From Clostridia bacterium (GTDB taxonomy: Bacteria; Bacillota; Clostridia; Oscillospirales; CAG-272): a stretch of DNA of 32,801 nt. Both the position numbers and the translations under genes were made by a program. Positions 30,587 to 32,801 of this stretch are shown piece after piece; positions within the stretch are counted from its first letter, which is position 1, and each line of letters opens with the position of its first letter. The stretch is from NCBI GenBank assembly GCA_017532425.1, contig JAFXJH010000034.1, positions 1 through 32,801 of the forward strand. The letters are read 5' to 3'. Under the pieces are notes generated by a model, which saw only the letters and a list, made by a program, of their open reading frames with translations, made no database searches and was not told the origin of the DNA.

Positions 30587-32463
30587 TGGATAATAACGTA
30601 AAAAAGATAAAAAGCAGTGTGTTTGTAAAACAAAAAAATACAATAATCGCACTCGGAATAATATTTGCAGTTCTTCTTGCAGCTTATCTGTTTATAATAA
30701 TGCCTCTTATGAAGGACGATGCAGAGGTAACGTCTACTCCGGTATCGGTCATATGGGAAAATGAGGTTAAGGGCGTAAATAACAGAGTAATGATGTTTGA
30801 GCATATAGAGCGTGACTCTATTGCAGAAATAAAGGTCCACAATCCTACGCTTGCTTCGAAATACGGCGATCAGTACGTAGATTGGTCTATTTACAGAGCC
30901 GAAAAGGGAAGCGAAATAGGCGGATTCACAATAAAGAAGGATACTCTTTATTTTAAGGGATATGAGTTTGCACCCATATATGAGGATGAAACAACGGCAA
31001 CATCTGTTCTTGCATCCATTATCAACGATGCAGGATATACTCTTACACTTTCTCGTGTAACAGATCACGCTACCGATTTTTCCAAATATGGTCTTGACTA
31101 TGAAAATGACGAAGATGCAGTATACTGCGAGATAACTTCGGTGGACGGCACAAGCTATAAGTTCTATATTGGCGATAAGATACCCTCGGGTACGGCATAC
31201 TATGTCAGAATGGCAGGTACTGACGTTTGTATGGATAAAAACAGCGAATTTTACGGTCAGGAGATCGAAAACGATTCGGTATATATCTATGACTGCTCAA
31301 ATGTGCTGATCTCTCCTACGGACGCGATTTCGCCCATACTGACATATCCTATGGACTCCAACGTTCAGGCATATTTCGATATGTTCTCCATTCTCAAAGC
31401 AAGCAGCAGCGACGGATCCGACTCGGAAACAATAATCGAATTTTATGCGGTCAACGATTCGTATAAGAAAAAACCGATATCTGCGTTTGCGCCTATGGCT
31501 CTCTACTATACCACGATCCCGAAGGGATACTATTCGTCGGGCGCTTTTGAAAGCTTGTTTGAAAGCTTCCTTAACGGTCTTTCGGGAAGCAGAGTGTGCG
31601 AGCTCGCTACACTTATGACATCGGTTGATGAAAAGACGGGAAAGGAAGAGCTTTACTACGGATTTTCCGATGAAGTTACCCAAAAATACTTCAAGGATGG
31701 AGAAACTTACTGTATAAGCTTCAGCTGGAACGGATTCCCGAATATTGTTTACGTAAGTGAAATGACAGAAAACGGAACCTACTATGCATATTCGCTTATA
31801 TATAACACAATATGCGAAGTAAGCGCAGAAACACTTTCGTTTATGAAGTGGGATACGACTATGTTCATTGAAAAAGAAATATTCCAGATGAACATTAAGC
31901 ACTGCGATGAAATAACAATATCCGGAAAGTATTTTGACTACGCTCTTGAATCGGGCAAGGAAGCAGGCGAAAAGTGGGTGGAAGCTCTCTTTGATCTTGA
32001 AGCCTTCGATGACGGCTCACTTAAGGTAACCTCGCCAAATGCAAATATCGGTAATATGACCGAAAATGATTGGATATCTAACTTCCGTATACTTTATCAG
32101 CTTCTTCTGACAGTAGGTGTGCGCGATCCCATTGATGCAGAATATGCCGGTGAGATAATGAAGGGCGAGCATTTTGCCGAAATAAAGGTCGTTTCTGCGG
32201 AAACTACAGTATATAAGACCGATAAAGACGGCAACGAAACAGCGGTGGTTGATTACGTTGTTCCTTCTATGACAAGAATATTCAGATTCTATAAATATAC
32301 GTCGGGAAGATGCCTCGTTACTATCGAATCTATTGACGAAAACGGAAAATCCGAGGGCGAAAGCGGTTCTTTCTACCTTATGACTTCGGGCGTTGAGCTT
32401 CTTCTTAAGTCTACAGAAAAGCTTATAAACGGCGAAGCAATCAGTAAGTATGAAAGAAACTGA
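30586..32463 (+). CDS. DUF4340-like membrane-anchored protein of the ABC operon
   Basis: 625 residues from the ATG at 30586, 12 nt after AAGGAG and overlapping the previous stop. A short basic head (KKIKSSVFVKQKN) and one TM (about 18-40) are followed by a large outside domain with beta-rich repeats such as DWSIYRAEKGSEIGGFTIKK, FSKYGLDYENDEDAVYCEI and YKFYIGDKIPSGTAYYVRM. The 'GLD...v.i..g..y.l.iGd..p.g..YYvr' pattern matches DUF4340, which commonly follows GldG-like genes. It is thus a third outer component of the system. No catalytic motif is seen. The C-terminal 150 residues match no domain I know. Confidence 0.75.
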   Translation: MDNNVKKIKSSVFVKQKNTIIALGIIFAVLLAAYLFIIMPLMKDDAEVTSTPVSVIWENEVKGVNNRVMMFEHIERDSIAEIKVHNPTLASKYGDQYVDWSIYRAEKGSEIGGFTIKKDTLYFKGYEFAPIYEDETTATSVLASIINDAGYTLTLSRVTDHATDFSKYGLDYENDEDAVYCEITSVDGTSYKFYIGDKIPSGTAYYVRMAGTDVCMDKNSEFYGQEIENDSVYIYDCSNVLISPTDAISPILTYPMDSNVQAYFDMFSILKASSSDGSDSETIIEFYAVNDSYKKKPISAFAPMALYYTTIPKGYYSSGAFESLFESFLNGLSGSRVCELATLMTSVDEKTGKEELYYGFSDEVTQKYFKDGETYCISFSWNGFPNIVYVSEMTENGTYYAYSLIYNTICEVSAETLSFMKWDTTMFIEKEIFQMNIKHCDEITISGKYFDYALESGKEAGEKWVEALFDLEAFDDGSLKVTSPNANIGNMTENDWISNFRILYQLLLTVGVRDPIDAEYAGEIMKGEHFAEIKVVSAETTVYKTDKDGNETAVVDYVVPSMTRIFRFYKYTSGRCLVTIESIDENGKSEGESGSFYLMTSGVELLLKSTEKLINGEAISKYERN

Positions 32464-32484
32464 TAGTCGGAGGATGTGATCTTG

Positions 32485-32801
32485 ATGAAAAAAAGAATTT
32501 TTGCCGCATTTCTTGCTGTGCTTATGCTTTTGACGTGCGTTTTTAGTCTGTCTTCATGTGCAAACGGCAAGCAAACGGTTATGACGGTCGGCGACTATAA
32601 AGTATCGTATGATATGCTCAGATACTTCGTAATGAATTATATGAACGGGTACGAGGGTATTTCTCCGGAGGATTTTGCAACTGATGAGCATCTTCAGGAG
32701 CAGCTTTATAACAACGTTATAAGCTCGATATCCGAGCTTGCAACCTACTCGCTTCTCGCGGATAAGCACGACATATTCTTGACAAGAAATGAAAAAAAAG
32801 A
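32485..32801 (+). CDS. PrsA/SurA-like lipoprotein, N-terminal part, truncated by window edge
   Basis: The first 105 residues are visible. The ATG is at 32485 with GGAGG 11 nt upstream. A lipoprotein signal (MKKRIFAAFLAVLMLLTC) ends at the lipobox LSSC, so the protein is lipid-anchored. After it comes VMTVGDYKVSYDMLRYF and a long helical region, the layout of the SurA/PrsA N-terminal chaperone domain, in which 'v.g..is...f.y' leads into helices. Foldases of this type carry a parvulin domain further on, which would be off the window. It is 21 bp after the DUF4340-like gene, so a member of the ABC operon. Assignment from a partial sequence is tentative. Confidence 0.6.
   Translation, partial: MKKRIFAAFLAVLMLLTCVFSLSSCANGKQTVMTVGDYKVSYDMLRYFVMNYMNGYEGISPEDFATDEHLQEQLYNNVISSISELATYSLLADKHDIFLTRNEKK

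Noticed and set aside
1..32801. CRISPR arrays, insertion sequences, prophage or toxin-antitoxin genes
   Set aside because: No regularly spaced repeats, transposases, integrases, terminal inverted repeats or phage structural genes were found.

Overview
The window looks like the chromosome of an anaerobic, low-to-mid GC Gram-positive bacterium of the class Clostridia. Evidence from the sequence: two oxygen-sensitive glycyl radical enzymes, a Rex repressor, a DnaD plus DnaI-type helicase-loading pair, an ECF-transporter T component, a sortase-type SPETG wall anchor, a lipobox lipoprotein, and strong TTGACA/TATAAT promoters with purine-rich ribosome sites. Species cannot be assigned. No insertion sequences, phage genes or CRISPR arrays were seen. 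Almost everything right of 3.6 kb is on the + strand.

Region 1 (1-3420, minus strand) is a compact cobalamin-responsive operon. A TTGACA-17-TATACT promoter drives a leader with a cobalamin riboswitch, an antiterminator and an intrinsic terminator. It is followed by a small protein with a homing-endonuclease-associated repeat, a wall-anchored protein with a DUF4430-like part, a membrane-hairpin protein joining a prenyltransferase-type alpha/alpha barrel to a DUF4430 domain (the domain pairing of animal intrinsic factor and transcobalamin), and an EcfT permease cut by the window edge. I infer a surface corrinoid-capture relay feeding an ECF importer. This is the most interesting system in the window.

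Region 2 (3464-4634) is a divergent XRE-family regulator with its own promoter and a 7-bp inverted repeat in its leader. Region 3 (4726-12877) is an apparent operon: Ste24-type M48 protease, cytoplasmic heparinase II/III-family lyase, two tandem paralogous glycyl radical enzymes with an unusual GCNW active-site loop, and a Dabb-domain protein, ending in a strong terminator. Region 4 (12881-16283) is a second carbohydrate operon: SGNH esterase, GH43, GH27 and a small Cys-rich protein. None of these enzymes has a signal peptide, so both operons suggest breakdown of imported glycans in the cytoplasm.

Region 5 (16305-25277) is housekeeping: tRNA-His, dCMP deaminase, an anchored unknown protein, RimI, a membrane protein, TsaD, an AT-rich gap with DnaA-box-like 9-mers, an isocitrate/isopropylmalate-type dehydrogenase, Rex, DnaD, DnaI and PgeF. 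Region 6 (25319 to the end) is a Gld-type ABC cluster: ATPase, ABC-2 permease, two GldG-like paralogues, a DUF4340-like protein, and the start of a PrsA/SurA-like lipoprotein cut by the window edge.
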